DNA from: Chryseolinea sp.
Lineage (GTDB): Bacteria; Bacteroidota; Bacteroidia; Cytophagales; Cyclobacteriaceae
Length of the DNA stretch: 64,000 nt
Direction of reading: 5' to 3'
NCBI GenBank assembly: GCA_025923195.1
Contig: JAICGJ010000006.1
Location: 22,349-86,348, forward strand
The notes under the pieces were generated by a model. The model was not told the origin of the DNA. It saw nothing but the letters and a program-made list of their open reading frames with translations, and did no database searches. This document shows positions 9,504 through 18,921 of the stretch, piece by piece (position 1 is the stretch's first letter; every line of letters begins with the position of its first letter). Position numbers and translations under genes: made by a program.

Positions 9504-10838
9504 TTAAATTGCGTCTGATAAGCTTGTGAAAGTAAAGTCCCGGATTTTCATATAAGGCAAAAAGAAATTTACGCCGCCACCTCCTGCACTGACTCGAACC
9601 TGTTTTCCGAGGGTTTCTAAGTTGTTGAGCATGATGACGGGACTTTCGTTGAAGCGGAAATTTTTGATCGGATGCTTTATTTTACCGTTTTCAATATAGA
9701 AAGTTCCATCTCGTGTTAGACCCGTATACAACAATGTTTGAGGATCAACGGTACGGATATACCAGAAACGGGTTACTAAGATTCCCTTTTTGGTGTCTCT
9801 GATCATATCATCAAGGGATGCAGATCCTCCATCCATAATAGCATTGCCGGGAAACGGTACCGATTCCACATGCTTTTTTGATGCCCAATATCGGTCATAG
9901 AAGATATTTTTCACTACCCCATTTCGGATGATATCCATCTTTTTTCTTGCTTGTCCATCAGGCGTCCATGGTGCCGCGGGTACTTCACTGTGCGTTGGGT
10001 CCGTATAAAAGTTGATTCGTTCGTCATAGATTTTTTCGCCCAGTTTTGTTCCACCCCCTTTTTTTGAAAGAAAACTTCTGCCTTCGTCGGCAGGCCGGGC
10101 ATTCATATTGAATAACATGTTTCGCAAGAGCTCCGCTGACGCCGCGGGCTCAAGGATCACGGTATATTTGCCGGGCTCTATGGCTTTTGCATTTCGCGAA
10201 TGTAGCGCCTTGTCAATGGCAACTAGCGATGCTTCGCCTATGTCCAGTTTAGTAACGTCATTAAAGTCGCGCGTTACCCATCCCGAGCCTGTGCCATCAT
10301 CGGTTCGCATGGTTGCGGTGTATGTAACGTTAGTTGACTGATTGTATGCGAACAATCCTTTACTATTCATCATGGCGGCAACGCTAGTCTCATCCACGAG
10401 AAATCCAGCCGCTGTAACACCTTTATTACGCGCAAGCTTTATACTGTTCGCCGCTGCATTAGCGCGAAAGTCTGGGGTAATTTTTGAAGTGGCTTCGGCA
10501 TAAGTCGTGGATTCACCATAAGTCTGTTGAGGAAGCGGTTCCATGAATTCCGGATTTTCCGGGGCCAGAGTAGCCAGTTCCTCCGACATCCTGACTACCT
10601 TTTCAAGCGAAGCATCATCAAATTCATTTATTGTTGCAGTTCCTGATTTTTTCCCGAAATACGATTGCACTATCAGTGTAGCATCGTTGTTTTCGCCCGC
10701 GGTGGACACACTGTTGCGCGCGTAGCGGATATTTCCAATCGCCGCTCCCGTAAGGATAACTTCACAACCATCAGCTTTCGAGAACTTGACGACTTTTTCC
10801 AGTATTTGCCTGGCTTCCTCTTTTGAATATAACGACAT
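9504..10838 (-). CDS. pmbA: TldE/PmbA-family protein, first copy
   Basis: 444 residues, the same length as the copy at 6519 and colinear with it. Blocks include DGCEVILTGAAIGNIRYARNS at the start, EPGKYTVILEPAA, DEGRSFLSKKGG and the end KIRDFTFTSLSDAI. There is no HExxxH and no leader peptide, as expected for the TldE-type subunit. It follows the first tldD copy by 21 bases and precedes the second tldD by 11 bases. The pairing suggests each TldE works with the TldD encoded just upstream, but cross-pairing is possible. Confidence 0.88.
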   Translation of the reverse strand: MSLYSKEEARQILEKVVKFSKADGCEVILTGAAIGNIRYARNSVSTAGENNDATLIVQSYFGKKSGTATINEFDDASLEKVVRMSEELATLAPENPEFMEPLPQQTYGESTTYAEATSKITPDFRANAAANSIKLARNKGVTAAGFLVDETSVAAMMNSKGLFAYNQSTNVTYTATMRTDDGTGSGWVTRDFNDVTKLDIGEASLVAIDKALHSRNAKAIEPGKYTVILEPAASAELLRNMLFNMNARPADEGRSFLSKKGGGTKLGEKIYDERINFYTDPTHSEVPAAPWTPDGQARKKMDIIRNGVVKNIFYDRYWASKKHVESVPFPGNAIMDGGSASLDDMIRDTKKGILVTRFWYIRTVDPQTLLYTGLTRDGTFYIENGKIKHPIKNFRFNESPVIMLNNLETLGKQVRVSAGGGGVNFFLPYMKIRDFTFTSLSDAI

Positions 10839-10859
10839 GGTTAGTGCTAATGAAAAGTT

Positions 10860-12494
10860 TTAAATTGTTCTTGCCGTATTGATGACGTTAATTCCATTAA
10901 ACCTAGTCGTTGAACTACCGTGGGAAACAGCGCTCACCTGCGAGGGTTGACCCTTTCCATCAAAAAAAGATCCAAAGAGACGATAGTCTGTTTCATCGCA
11001 TATCTTGACACAGCTATTCCAAAATTCTTGCGTATTCGACTGGTAGGCAACATCATTTAGCATTCCTGCAATGGCACCGTTCTTAATTTCGTAGAAAAGA
11101 GTTCCACCGAATTGAAAATTGTAGCGTTGCTGATCAATGGAGTATGAGCCGCGTCCCGCTATATAAATTCCCTTTTCGACATCTCTGATCATTTGGTCGA
11201 TAGTGTATTTATCCTTTCCGGGTGTCAGCGATACGTTGGGCATTCTTTGGAATTGTACGTCACTCCAGCTTTGCGCATAGCAACAGCCATGCGATTCATT
11301 CTGGTTAAGGATATGCGCCTGATCACGTATAGCCTGATAGTTGACAAGGACGCCTTCTTTAATCAAGTCCCACTGTCTGCATTTTACGCCTTCATCGTCA
11401 TATCCAGCGGCGCCCAGGGACCGCGGCTGAGTCTTGTCAGCAAAGATGTTTACAATCTTGCTTCCATAATTAAAGTTGCCAGCCTTCCATTTGTCCATGG
11501 TTGCAAAACTGGTACCGGCGTAGTTTGCTTCATATCCAAGAACCCTGTCGAGCTCCAGCGGGTGACCAACAGACTCATGGATCGTAAGGCCAAGATGGTT
11601 CGGTTCCAGTATAATATCATACTTCCCCGGCTCAACTGATTTTGCACCGATCATCGCCTTCGTTTGCTGCGCGGCTGCTATTGAATCCTCTATCAGATCA
11701 TAACTATTTCTATACAGGGTAATACCCTCCGGGCCCTGAACTTTGTCTTTCGCTTTTGGGATCATGTATTCATACCCCATACCCATCGGTGCGCTAAGCG
11801 CCTGCCTGGTCTTGAACGTTCCTGAATTTCTGTCCGTTGTGGTAACCGTGAATGTCGGCCAGATCCGGTGAATATCCTGATCGATATAAGAACCATCGGT
11901 GGACGCAAAATATTTTTGCTCATTTACCTGAAAGAGGTTTGAGCTAATAAAATTTGCTCCCTTTTCAAGGGCCGCCGCGTTAGCTCTTAACAAGAGGTCG
12001 ACTTTTTCCGAAACGGGCACTGAAAAAGGATTTATCTCTATCGGTGTTTTCCAGATGACTTCCCCATGGGCCTTTGCTGGAGCAAGTCGAACGGGTTCCG
12101 TTTGAAACTTTGAATTAGCTTTGGCAATAGCCGCCGCTTGCTGGGATGTACTTTTGATTGCATCCTCGGTTACAATATTAGTGGATGCAAATCCCCACGT
12201 TCCGTTCACAATCACTCTTATACCCACGCCGAACGACTCAGTATTGACAATATTTTGAACCTTATTCTCCCGTGTAGTAAGAAATTGGTTCAAGTATCTG
12301 CCGATGCGAACGTCTGCATATGTTGCTCCCATCGACTTGGCGGCATTTAGTGCGACGTCGGCCAATTTTTTTTTCTGACTTGCATCCAAACGTTCCTCTG
12401 CAGCCAACGTGATGGGTATGCTATTTCCGATTACTGGTATGAGCATACCCCCGATGCCCAGCCCGGTCAGTTCAATAAATTTCCTACGTTTCAA
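10860..12494 (-). CDS. tldD: TldD-family metalloprotease with twin-arginine leader, first copy
   Basis: 544 residues with a Tat-type leader (MKRRKFIELTGLGIGGMLIPV) and an intact zinc motif HESVGH followed by PLELDRVLGYE. Further conserved blocks are RSLGAAGYDDEG and NESHGCCYAQSWSDVQFQRMPN. It is first in the four-gene tldD-tldE-tldD-tldE run; ~190 bases separate it from accC upstream, so the promoter probably lies at 12495-12680. It is strongly similar along its whole length to the copy at 7855, pointing to a duplication of the pair followed by divergence. Confidence 0.9.
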   Translation of the reverse strand: MKRRKFIELTGLGIGGMLIPVIGNSIPITLAAEERLDASQKKKLADVALNAAKSMGATYADVRIGRYLNQFLTTRENKVQNIVNTESFGVGIRVIVNGTWGFASTNIVTEDAIKSTSQQAAAIAKANSKFQTEPVRLAPAKAHGEVIWKTPIEINPFSVPVSEKVDLLLRANAAALEKGANFISSNLFQVNEQKYFASTDGSYIDQDIHRIWPTFTVTTTDRNSGTFKTRQALSAPMGMGYEYMIPKAKDKVQGPEGITLYRNSYDLIEDSIAAAQQTKAMIGAKSVEPGKYDIILEPNHLGLTIHESVGHPLELDRVLGYEANYAGTSFATMDKWKAGNFNYGSKIVNIFADKTQPRSLGAAGYDDEGVKCRQWDLIKEGVLVNYQAIRDQAHILNQNESHGCCYAQSWSDVQFQRMPNVSLTPGKDKYTIDQMIRDVEKGIYIAGRGSYSIDQQRYNFQFGGTLFYEIKNGAIAGMLNDVAYQSNTQEFWNSCVKICDETDYRLFGSFFDGKGQPSQVSAVSHGSSTTRFNGINVINTARTI

Positions 12495-12688
12495 AATATT
12501 GGGTTTTAAACTGCTATCCGGTTCATCGCCGGAGGAATCTCCGTGATCATTTTTCGCACATCAAACGATGTAAAAAAAAATCAACGTGCTTTCATATTTG
12601 TAAAATACTCAAAAATCAAAAAAGCGCACAGGTTTATCCATCTCGGACAGACTTAATATTATATGAATGGTGATCGTCGGACCGGCGA

Positions 12689-14041
12689 TTATTTGGGCAG
12701 CGACGCGAAATCGAAAGAAGTCTCCAGGAACTTCGTGGTGAATTTGCCGGAACGGAACGTTGGGTTGTCCATCAATTTGATGTGGAACGGTATGGTTGTT
12801 TTGACGCCCTCAATGACGAATTCCTGCAAAGCTCGTTTCATGCGAGTGATCACCTCCTCGCGGGACTGGCCGGTAATGATGAGTTTTGCGATCATGGAGT
12901 CATAGTTTGGTGGAATAGTGTAACCAGCATAAACGTGACTATCGATTCGCACGCCATGTCCACCCGGCATGTGAAGGTTGGTAATTTTTCCCGGCGAAGG
13001 ACGAAACCCATTAGCGGGATCCTCCGCATTGATCCGGCATTCCATTGCAAACATCTTTGGAAAATAGTTTGTACCAGAAATTGGTACACCGGCGGCAACC
13101 TTAATTTGCTCTTTGATCAAGTCATAGTCGGTAACTTCCTCGGTGATAGGATGTTCCACTTGAATGCGCGTGTTCATTTCCATGAAATAAAACTTTCCAT
13201 GCTTATCCAGCAGAAACTCAATGGTCCCGGCGCCTTCGTAGTTGATTGCCTTCGCGCCCTTTACGGCCGCGTCGCCGATACGTTCACGCAGCTCCTGGTT
13301 AACCGCAGGTGACGGCGTTTCTTCGACGAGCTTCTGATGTCTGCGTTGAATCGAACAATCGCGTTCAGATAGATGGCATACCTTTCCATATTGATCGCCC
13401 ACCACCTGGATCTCTATATGTCTTGGTTCCTCAATGAATTTTTCAAGATATAACCCATCGTTACCGAAAGAGGCCGATGCCTCACGTCTTGCATCGTCCC
13501 ATGCCTTCTTAAATTCTGAATCGGAGTTGACGATACGCATACCCTTTCCACCACCTCCTGCTGTGGCCTTAAGGATGACAGGATAACCAATATTCTTTGC
13601 GAGCTTGAGGCCTTCATCAACTGACTCAAGCAAACCATCCGAACCTGGTATGGTGGGTACTCCTGCTTTTTTCATGGTATCTTTTGCTGTGGATTTGTCA
13701 CCCATAGCCTCGATCATCGTGGGAGTTGGACCTATGAACTTAATGCCATATTCATGACATATTGCGGAGAACTCGGCTCTTTCTGAAAGAAAACCGTATC
13801 CGGGATGAATGGAGTCGGCGTTAGTAATTTCTGCGGCAGAAATGATACGCGGAATGTTGAGGTACGAATCCTTGCTGGGAGCATCGCCGATACAAACTGC
13901 CTCGTCGGCAAATCGAACATGCAGACTCTCACGGTCGGCTGTGGAATAAATGGCGACGGTTTTAATATCCATTTCACGGCATGTACGTATGACGCGCAAT
14001 GCAATTTCTCCACGGTTGGCAATAAGTACTTTCTTGAACAT
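12689..14041 (-). CDS. accC: Acetyl-CoA carboxylase biotin carboxylase subunit
   Basis: 450 residues from the ATG at 14041 ([19 protein letters not shown]); an in-frame TTG nine bases earlier is less likely. The order is an N-terminal biotin carboxylase domain, an ATP-grasp domain with the glycine-rich loop [30 protein letters not shown] and the C-terminal domain with ECRINAEDP. It carboxylates biotin on AccB with bicarbonate and ATP, the first step of malonyl-CoA synthesis. accB lies ~90 bases upstream on the same strand, with efp and fabH beyond. Carboxyltransferase subunits are not in the window. Confidence 0.97.
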   Translation of the reverse strand: MFKKVLIANRGEIALRVIRTCREMDIKTVAIYSTADRESLHVRFADEAVCIGDAPSKDSYLNIPRIISAAEITNADSIHPGYGFLSERAEFSAICHEYGIKFIGPTPTMIEAMGDKSTAKDTMKKAGVPTIPGSDGLLESVDEGLKLAKNIGYPVILKATAGGGGKGMRIVNSDSEFKKAWDDARREASASFGNDGLYLEKFIEEPRHIEIQVVGDQYGKVCHLSERDCSIQRRHQKLVEETPSPAVNQELRERIGDAAVKGAKAINYEGAGTIEFLLDKHGKFYFMEMNTRIQVEHPITEEVTDYDLIKEQIKVAAGVPISGTNYFPKMFAMECRINAEDPANGFRPSPGKITNLHMPGGHGVRIDSHVYAGYTIPPNYDSMIAKLIITGQSREEVITRMKRALQEFVIEGVKTTIPFHIKLMDNPTFRSGKFTTKFLETSFDFASLPK

Positions 14042-14132
14042 AGATTCCAATTAATTATATAATGATCAAATTCATGGTCGCAGGCACGACTCTGATATCC
14101 GAGCATGGTATTGCTGATGCCGTACGTATGAA

Positions 14133-14714
14133 CTAGTCTGGTTCCACAACAAATAGCACTTGGTCGTATTCAACCGGCGTAGCATTTTCTAATGGAATTT
14201 TAACAATCGTACCCGATACTTCTGATTCAATTTCATTAAACAGCTTCATTGCCTCGATGATACAAACGGTTTGTCCTTTTGTGATCTTATCGCCTACAGA
14301 AACGAAAGGAGGGGTGTCGGGCGTTGAAGAACGGTAAAAAGTACCGATCATCGGGGATTTAATTTCTATAGTCTTTCTGGCCGGAGAGACCGATGCTGGA
14401 GGTTCAGGTCTGGACACAGGGGGAACTGGTGCTGAGGTAGGAGCAACAAGGGGAGCAACGGCCTGAATAGGCGCGGTCTGAGCTATTGCAGGGGACGACT
14501 TAAATATTTTTTGATCAGGTTCACGTTTTACGCTTAGCTTGAGTTCTTTAGTTTCAATGTTCACCTCATTTAGGCCAGACTTGGAGATGAAATCAATTAG
14601 GTCTCTTATTTCTGAAGTTTTCATTGAAGGGGGGGTTGCATTTGAATCAGATGTTGCCCGTTCGGGCGACTCCTCTTTTGATATAGAAGCCTTTGATGCC
14701 TTTGTTTTGCTCAT
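14133..14714 (-). CDS. accB: Biotin carboxyl carrier protein of acetyl-CoA carboxylase
   Basis: 193 residues, slightly longer than the usual ~155. The N-terminal ~70 residues contain a charged leader and a helix ([23 protein letters not shown]) seen in AccB. A Pro/Ala-rich linker at about 75-115 follows, then the biotinyl domain with the acceptor lysine in [12 protein letters not shown] and the typical GTIVKI and LFVVEPD ends. It carries biotin between AccC and the carboxyltransferase. It is 12 bases downstream of efp and probably co-transcribed with it and accC. Confidence 0.96.
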   Translation of the reverse strand: MSKTKASKASISKEESPERATSDSNATPPSMKTSEIRDLIDFISKSGLNEVNIETKELKLSVKREPDQKIFKSSPAIAQTAPIQAVAPLVAPTSAPVPPVSRPEPPASVSPARKTIEIKSPMIGTFYRSSTPDTPPFVSVGDKITKGQTVCIIEAMKLFNEIESEVSGTIVKIPLENATPVEYDQVLFVVEPD

Positions 14715-14725
14715 TGAAAATAGAA

Positions 14726-15289
14726 TTATTTTACACGTTCAACATATTCGCCGGTACCCGTGTGTATTTTGATCTTGTCGCCTGTGTTTACAAAAAGTGG
14801 AACTCGGATTTCGGTTCCGTTTTCGAGCGTCGCGGGTTTCAATGTACGCGTTGCCGTATCACCTTGCATACCTGGCTCGGTATATTGAACTTCCATTACT
14901 ACGTGCGTTGGAGGCTCGGCTGTGATCGCGCTATCTCCGTTTTCAAATGCGATCAATAGTGTTACACCTTCCTTAATATAATTAACGGCATTCCCCAAGA
15001 GTTTTTTGTCAATATAAACCTGATCGAAAGTGATGTTGTCCATACACACTAGACTATCACCGTCATTGTAGAGATACTGATACTCCTTTGTTTCGACCCG
15101 GAGGATTTGTACTTCATCACCCGGTCTGAAGCGATTTTCGGCAATCTTTCCATTGCGTACGTTGCGCATTTTGATTTGATAAAAGGCACGCAAATTCCCT
15201 GGAGTGCGATGTTGCAATTCTTCTACCTGCATCACTTCACCATTAAAACGAACAAAATTACCTTTGCTTAAATCGGAAACAGTAGCCAT
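14726..15289 (-). CDS. efp: Translation elongation factor P
   Basis: 187 residues, the normal EF-P length, with the three-domain beta-barrel pattern: KOW-like domain I ([26 protein letters not shown]), domain II and a C-terminal domain ending [18 protein letters not shown]. The loop equivalent to the modified Lys34 of E. coli reads TPGNLRAF, so no modifiable lysine is seen there and the residue preceding Leu is Asn; this should be checked by alignment. EF-P relieves ribosome stalling at polyproline. It is followed by accB after 12 bases. Confidence 0.95.
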   Translation of the reverse strand: MATVSDLSKGNFVRFNGEVMQVEELQHRTPGNLRAFYQIKMRNVRNGKIAENRFRPGDEVQILRVETKEYQYLYNDGDSLVCMDNITFDQVYIDKKLLGNAVNYIKEGVTLLIAFENGDSAITAEPPTHVVMEVQYTEPGMQGDTATRTLKPATLENGTEIRVPLFVNTGDKIKIHTGTGEYVERVK

Positions 15290-15375
15290 AAAATGTTAAA
15301 AACTTTAATTTACAAATGAACTGAATAATTACAAGAAATCCATTGGAGCCCTGGTTTGGCAATTAGGCGCGATGC

Positions 15376-16371
15376 TTAGCTGTTGTAGGCCCACTTAACA
15401 AAAATAGCGCCCCAAGTAAATCCTCCTCCAAACGCCGAAATAATCAGGTTATCACCTTTTTTAAGTTTCTTCTCATAGTCCCAAAGCAACAATGGAATCG
15501 TGCCACCGGTTGTGTTTCCGTACCTCTCGATGTTCATCATCACCTTATCTTCCGTGATCCCTACACGCTCGGCAGTAGCGTCGATAATTCTCTTATTTGC
15601 CTGATGCGGAACCAGCCAGTCAATGTCCTCCGGCCTCAGGTTGTTGCGTTCTGCAATCTGTGCTGATACTTCGGCCATATTGGTGACAGCAAACTTAAAT
15701 ACTGCCGCTCCCTCCTGATAAACAAAATGTTGGCGTGCATTGACCGTCTCCATAGTAGCGGGGTATCTGCTTCCCCCCGCTTTCATATGAAGGTAAGCTT
15801 CGCCGCTTCCGTCGCTCTTCAAAATATAATCTATTATACCCTCGTCGTTGGTGGTAGGCTCTAACAGAACACAACCTGCTCCGTCCCCAAATATGATGCA
15901 GGTCTTTCGGTCTGTGTAGTCCATGATGGCTGACATTTTATCTCCGCCAATAACCACAACTTTCTTATACATTCCCGACTGGATATAACTCGCGCCGGTC
16001 GTAAGGGCAAAAATAAATCCCGAGCAAGCGGCGCTCATATCGAAACTAAATGCATTAATGGCACCAACCGCTGTGGCTACTATGTTCGCCGTTGCCGGAA
16101 ACGTCATATCCGCCGTGACAGTGGCAAAAATTACAAGATCGATCTCCTTCGGATCTAGTTTGGTTTTAGCGATTAAGTTCTTAACAGCTTCGATACCAAG
16201 CACAGAAACCCCTTGGCCCTCACCTTTTAAGATTCTGCGTTCCTTAATGCCAGTTCGTGAAGTTATCCATTCGTCACTTGTTTCCACCATGGTTTCGAGT
16301 TCCTTATTCGTCAGGATATACTCGGGTACATACCCTCCTACACCAGTTATAGCAGCTCTTATATTGGCCAT
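15376..16371 (-). CDS. fabH: 3-oxoacyl-ACP synthase III
   Basis: 331 residues with the KAS III catalytic triad visible: C116 in SAACSGF, His in [10 protein letters not shown] and Asn in [11 protein letters not shown]. The N terminus ([17 protein letters not shown]) fits the ATG at 16371. It condenses acetyl-CoA or a branched acyl-CoA with malonyl-ACP to start fatty acid synthesis. It lies between rpmF and efp on the minus strand. In many bacteria plsX sits between rpmF and fabH; here that position holds only ~180 bases with an intrinsic terminator. Confidence 0.96.
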   Translation of the reverse strand: MANIRAAITGVGGYVPEYILTNKELETMVETSDEWITSRTGIKERRILKGEGQGVSVLGIEAVKNLIAKTKLDPKEIDLVIFATVTADMTFPATANIVATAVGAINAFSFDMSAACSGFIFALTTGASYIQSGMYKKVVVIGGDKMSAIMDYTDRKTCIIFGDGAGCVLLEPTTNDEGIIDYILKSDGSGEAYLHMKAGGSRYPATMETVNARQHFVYQEGAAVFKFAVTNMAEVSAQIAERNNLRPEDIDWLVPHQANKRIIDATAERVGITEDKVMMNIERYGNTTGGTIPLLLWDYEKKLKKGDNLIISAFGGGFTWGAIFVKWAYNS

Positions 16372-16415
16372 ATTAATGAGTTTTTCAGCCGCTGGGCTGA
16401 CCGTTGCAATTCCGT

Positions 16416-16443
16416 AAAAAGAAAAAGCCCGGCAAGACCGAGC
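16416..16443 (-). terminator. Intrinsic terminator between rpmF and fabH
   Basis: Read on the minus strand, GCTCGG and CCGGGC form a 6-bp stem (16427-16443, one G-U) with a 5-base loop, followed by TTTTTCTTTTT (16426-16416). It lies ~110 bases after the rpmF stop and ~45 bases before the fabH start, so it separates the DUF177-rpmF transcript from the fatty acid genes or attenuates it. Confidence 0.7.
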
Positions 16444-16553
16444 AATAAAGTATTCACAATTGGAAAATGTCTTCAGAATTCGTTCTCCCCACTATCATTG
16501 CTTCGCTGGTTTCTGTCAACCGAAGGTCGTCGAAGTAGATCGAACTCATGTAA

Positions 16554-16745
16554 TTAAGCCAATACTTCCTTTTCCATCACTACTTTTCCGTGGTAATAAA
16601 GCTTGCCTTCATGCCAGAAGCCGCGATGAGGTAGATGATGTTCGCCTGTTGTTGGACAAACCGTTAATTGCTTGGCATGTGCCTTATAGTGAGTTCTTCT
16701 TTTATCTCTTCGCGTTTTCGAGGTTTTGCGTTTTGGATTCGGCAT
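16554..16745 (-). CDS. rpmF: 50S ribosomal protein L32
   Basis: 63 residues with the classic L32 start [19 protein letters not shown] and a basic N-terminal half. Of the two zinc-ribbon Cys pairs of some L32 proteins only one cysteine ([10 protein letters not shown]) remains, so this is the zinc-free form. It lies 12 bases downstream of the DUF177 gene, the usual yceD-rpmF pairing. Confidence 0.96.
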   Translation of the reverse strand: MPNPKRKTSKTRRDKRRTHYKAHAKQLTVCPTTGEHHLPHRGFWHEGKLYYHGKVVMEKEVLA

Positions 16746-16757
16746 GGCGTAATCAGT

Positions 16758-17282
16758 TTATTTTAATTTCTTCAAAATATTCCAGCGAGGATCTATTTCC
16801 TCCTCATCATTCTTTTCTTCGGATGTTTGGGAAGAATAGACAATTTTTCCCTCAACATCATTTTCTTCTGCTTCATCTTTGAACCTCGGATGAAGTTTTT
16901 TTAACGGTACAGCGAGGGAAATGAACTCATACATATACTGTCCAAGCTCCAACGCTGCTGTGTCCCGAGGAATAACGATGATCTCATCCGTAATTTCCTG
17001 GAGTTGTTCACCGTACTTGAAAACAATCTTGCTGACGTTTTCTATAGGGTAGTCAAAGGGTTCCAGGCTTCGGTCACATATTAAACGGGCCGCACCTTTC
17101 GTCCTAAACTCCGTTTCTATAAAGGTCTCATGTTTGGTAAGCAGTACGTCGACCTGGAACTTTCCCTCTGAAAGAAGGTCTGTACCATATTTCCTGAAGA
17201 AGTCATGATCAATATCATATTGAAAATGATGCTCCTTATTGCTCAGGCCGACAATATTCACACTGTAAGCCGCCACTCCCAA
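16758..17282 (-). CDS. DUF177 (YceD-type) protein upstream of rpmF
   Basis: A 174-residue protein with the DUF177 pattern, including CDRSLEPFDYPIE, where the family usually carries a C-x-R-C-L motif (here CDRSL, so the second Cys is missing), and an acidic C-terminal half ending DPRWNILKKLK, which is the standard DUF177 terminal motif. Homologues in plants and E. coli are linked to 23S rRNA accumulation and ribosome assembly. The tight pairing with rpmF supports the call. Confidence 0.88.
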   Translation of the reverse strand: MGVAAYSVNIVGLSNKEHHFQYDIDHDFFRKYGTDLLSEGKFQVDVLLTKHETFIETEFRTKGAARLICDRSLEPFDYPIENVSKIVFKYGEQLQEITDEIIVIPRDTAALELGQYMYEFISLAVPLKKLHPRFKDEAEENDVEGKIVYSSQTSEEKNDEEEIDPRWNILKKLK

Positions 17283-17357
17283 AGCCGTATCCTTTAAAAA
17301 TTAGTCGGCAAATTTAGAACAATAAATGAGAAAAATAAAAACTAGCCTGAATAATGG

Positions 17358-17744
17358 CTAAATGAAGTTATTTATTGCGATTTCTCGGAACTCCTGGCGG
17401 GACTTCTGTTCATAATTTTCAATAAAATAGTCAATTATGCCCTTTTTGAAACCTAACTTGATCGCAATATTCTTGCAAAAAATGATCTCGCTTTCAAACA
17501 CATTCTGATCCACGAAAACCAGCTCAATGGCCGACATCAGGTAATCAAATTTTTGGTCCAGGGAAAGTGCCCCTAATGAATCAATGGGTTGGGGGTTCCG
17601 GATGAGTTCATTGACCTCCTCATCTGAGAAATTGCGTTCGCGCGCGATCTTAAAGATCAAATCCCGTTCAATCTTAGCAAAATGTTTATCGGCTTCCGCT
17701 AACTGAATAAGTATGTTCAACTGCTTCTTGGTGACTATATCCAT
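17358..17744 (-). CDS. TerB-like helical protein
   Basis: A 128-residue, all-helical protein resembling the TerB (tellurite resistance B / DjlA N-terminal) family: LIQLAEADKHFAKIERDLIFKIA is the usual first helical pair with acidic residues, followed by a second repeat (FVDQNVFESEIIFCKNIAIKLG). The family has proposed metal-binding roles near membranes. No other ter genes are nearby, so a tellurite role should not be assumed. It is 75 bases upstream of the DUF177 gene and 93 bases downstream of pdxA. Confidence 0.65.
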   Translation of the reverse strand: MDIVTKKQLNILIQLAEADKHFAKIERDLIFKIARERNFSDEEVNELIRNPQPIDSLGALSLDQKFDYLMSAIELVFVDQNVFESEIIFCKNIAIKLGFKKGIIDYFIENYEQKSRQEFREIAINNFI

Positions 17745-17836
17745 TTCAACTGATACTTCAAGGCCAAATATATGTAATTAAAAAAAATAAGTACTAAAGT
17801 GCGGGTAAATGGTGGAATTGAGGCTCTTAAATAATG

Positions 17837-18859
17837 TTATTTTTCTTTAGATGGTTCGTTGCGCTGCCTAAATATTTCGGCTGCCTGATAAATTGCCTCG
17901 CGCAAAGATCCATCATTCGCCTGGTTTTTACCGGCGATTCCATAGCCCGTGCCATGGTCGGGCGATGTCCTTATCACCGGTAATCCGGCCGTAAAGTTAA
18001 CCCCATCACCAAACGCAATTGACTTAAAAGGCACCAATCCCTGGTCGTGGTACATTGCCAAAACCCCATCATATTTTGAATATGTACCTGCAGCAAAGAA
18101 GCCATCGGCCGGAAATGGCCCATAGACTAGCCTTCCTTTGTTTTTTTGATCCGCTATTACTGGCCTTATAATCAAGTTTTCCTCTTCGCCAAGGAGTCCA
18201 TTATCCCCTGCATGAGGATTCAGGCCCAATACGGCAATTTTGGGTTTAACGATCCCGAAGTCCTTTCTCAGGGAATGATCCATCACTTTAAGTTTGGACT
18301 CTATTTTTTCCTTCGTTAAGGATGCTGCAATGTCTTTTACAGGAATGTGTTCCGTCACAAGTCCTACGCGGAGCTTGTCGCTGATCATGAACATAAGGCT
18401 GTCGGACGCTTCAAAAAACTGAGTTAGAAATTCAGTGTGGCCCTTAAATGGAAACTCGTCGCTGTGAATAGTATGCTTGTCAATTGGGGCGGTAACGAGC
18501 GCGTCGATATGACCCTCTTTGAGTTCAGAAGAAGCTTGCTTGAGCGCTATGAAAGCTGCCTTTCCACTTTCTGTAGAGGCCCTTCCAGGGCTGATCTCAA
18601 AAGTGTCTTCGCTCGAAGTGTTTATTACATTGATACCCTTTTGGGCATACTGACCTTTGTTTCGAACCTGAGTGTAATTGAGCTCGTCGATATTGAAGAG
18701 CTTCTTGTAGTATGATATCACCCGACTGGAACCATAGATCACTGGTGTAACAAAATTAAGTATCCGGTTGTCCGAGAGCGCTTTCAACACTACCTCGGGC
18801 CCTACGCCGTTGTAATCACCTAGAGTAATGCCAATGCGAGGTTTATGTGTTTGAGTCAT
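17837..18859 (-). CDS. pdxA: 4-hydroxythreonine-4-phosphate dehydrogenase
   Basis: 340 residues of the PdxA fold. Signatures include RIGITLGDYNGVGPEV at the N terminus, TAPIDKHTIH, the metal-binding His in FKGHTEFL, LNPHAGDNGLLGEEE and the C-terminal YHDQGLVPFKSIAF and RTSPDHGTGYGIAG. The enzyme oxidises 4-phosphohydroxy-L-threonine in pyridoxal phosphate synthesis (DXP-dependent route), which agrees with the ispG gene in this window showing a DXP pathway. It is divergent from rsmA with ~60 bases between start codons. Confidence 0.95.
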   Translation of the reverse strand: MTQTHKPRIGITLGDYNGVGPEVVLKALSDNRILNFVTPVIYGSSRVISYYKKLFNIDELNYTQVRNKGQYAQKGINVINTSSEDTFEISPGRASTESGKAAFIALKQASSELKEGHIDALVTAPIDKHTIHSDEFPFKGHTEFLTQFFEASDSLMFMISDKLRVGLVTEHIPVKDIAASLTKEKIESKLKVMDHSLRKDFGIVKPKIAVLGLNPHAGDNGLLGEEENLIIRPVIADQKNKGRLVYGPFPADGFFAAGTYSKYDGVLAMYHDQGLVPFKSIAFGDGVNFTAGLPVIRTSPDHGTGYGIAGKNQANDGSLREAIYQAAEIFRQRNEPSKEK

Positions 18860-18921
18860 GGATGAAATTCAATTCTTTGCGATTTAACAAAAATATCTAT
18901 TTGTTCCTTGTAGATTGGCGG

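Noticed and set aside
11193..11639. 148-residue antisense frame in tldD
   Set aside because: Shadow of a conserved TldD coding region.
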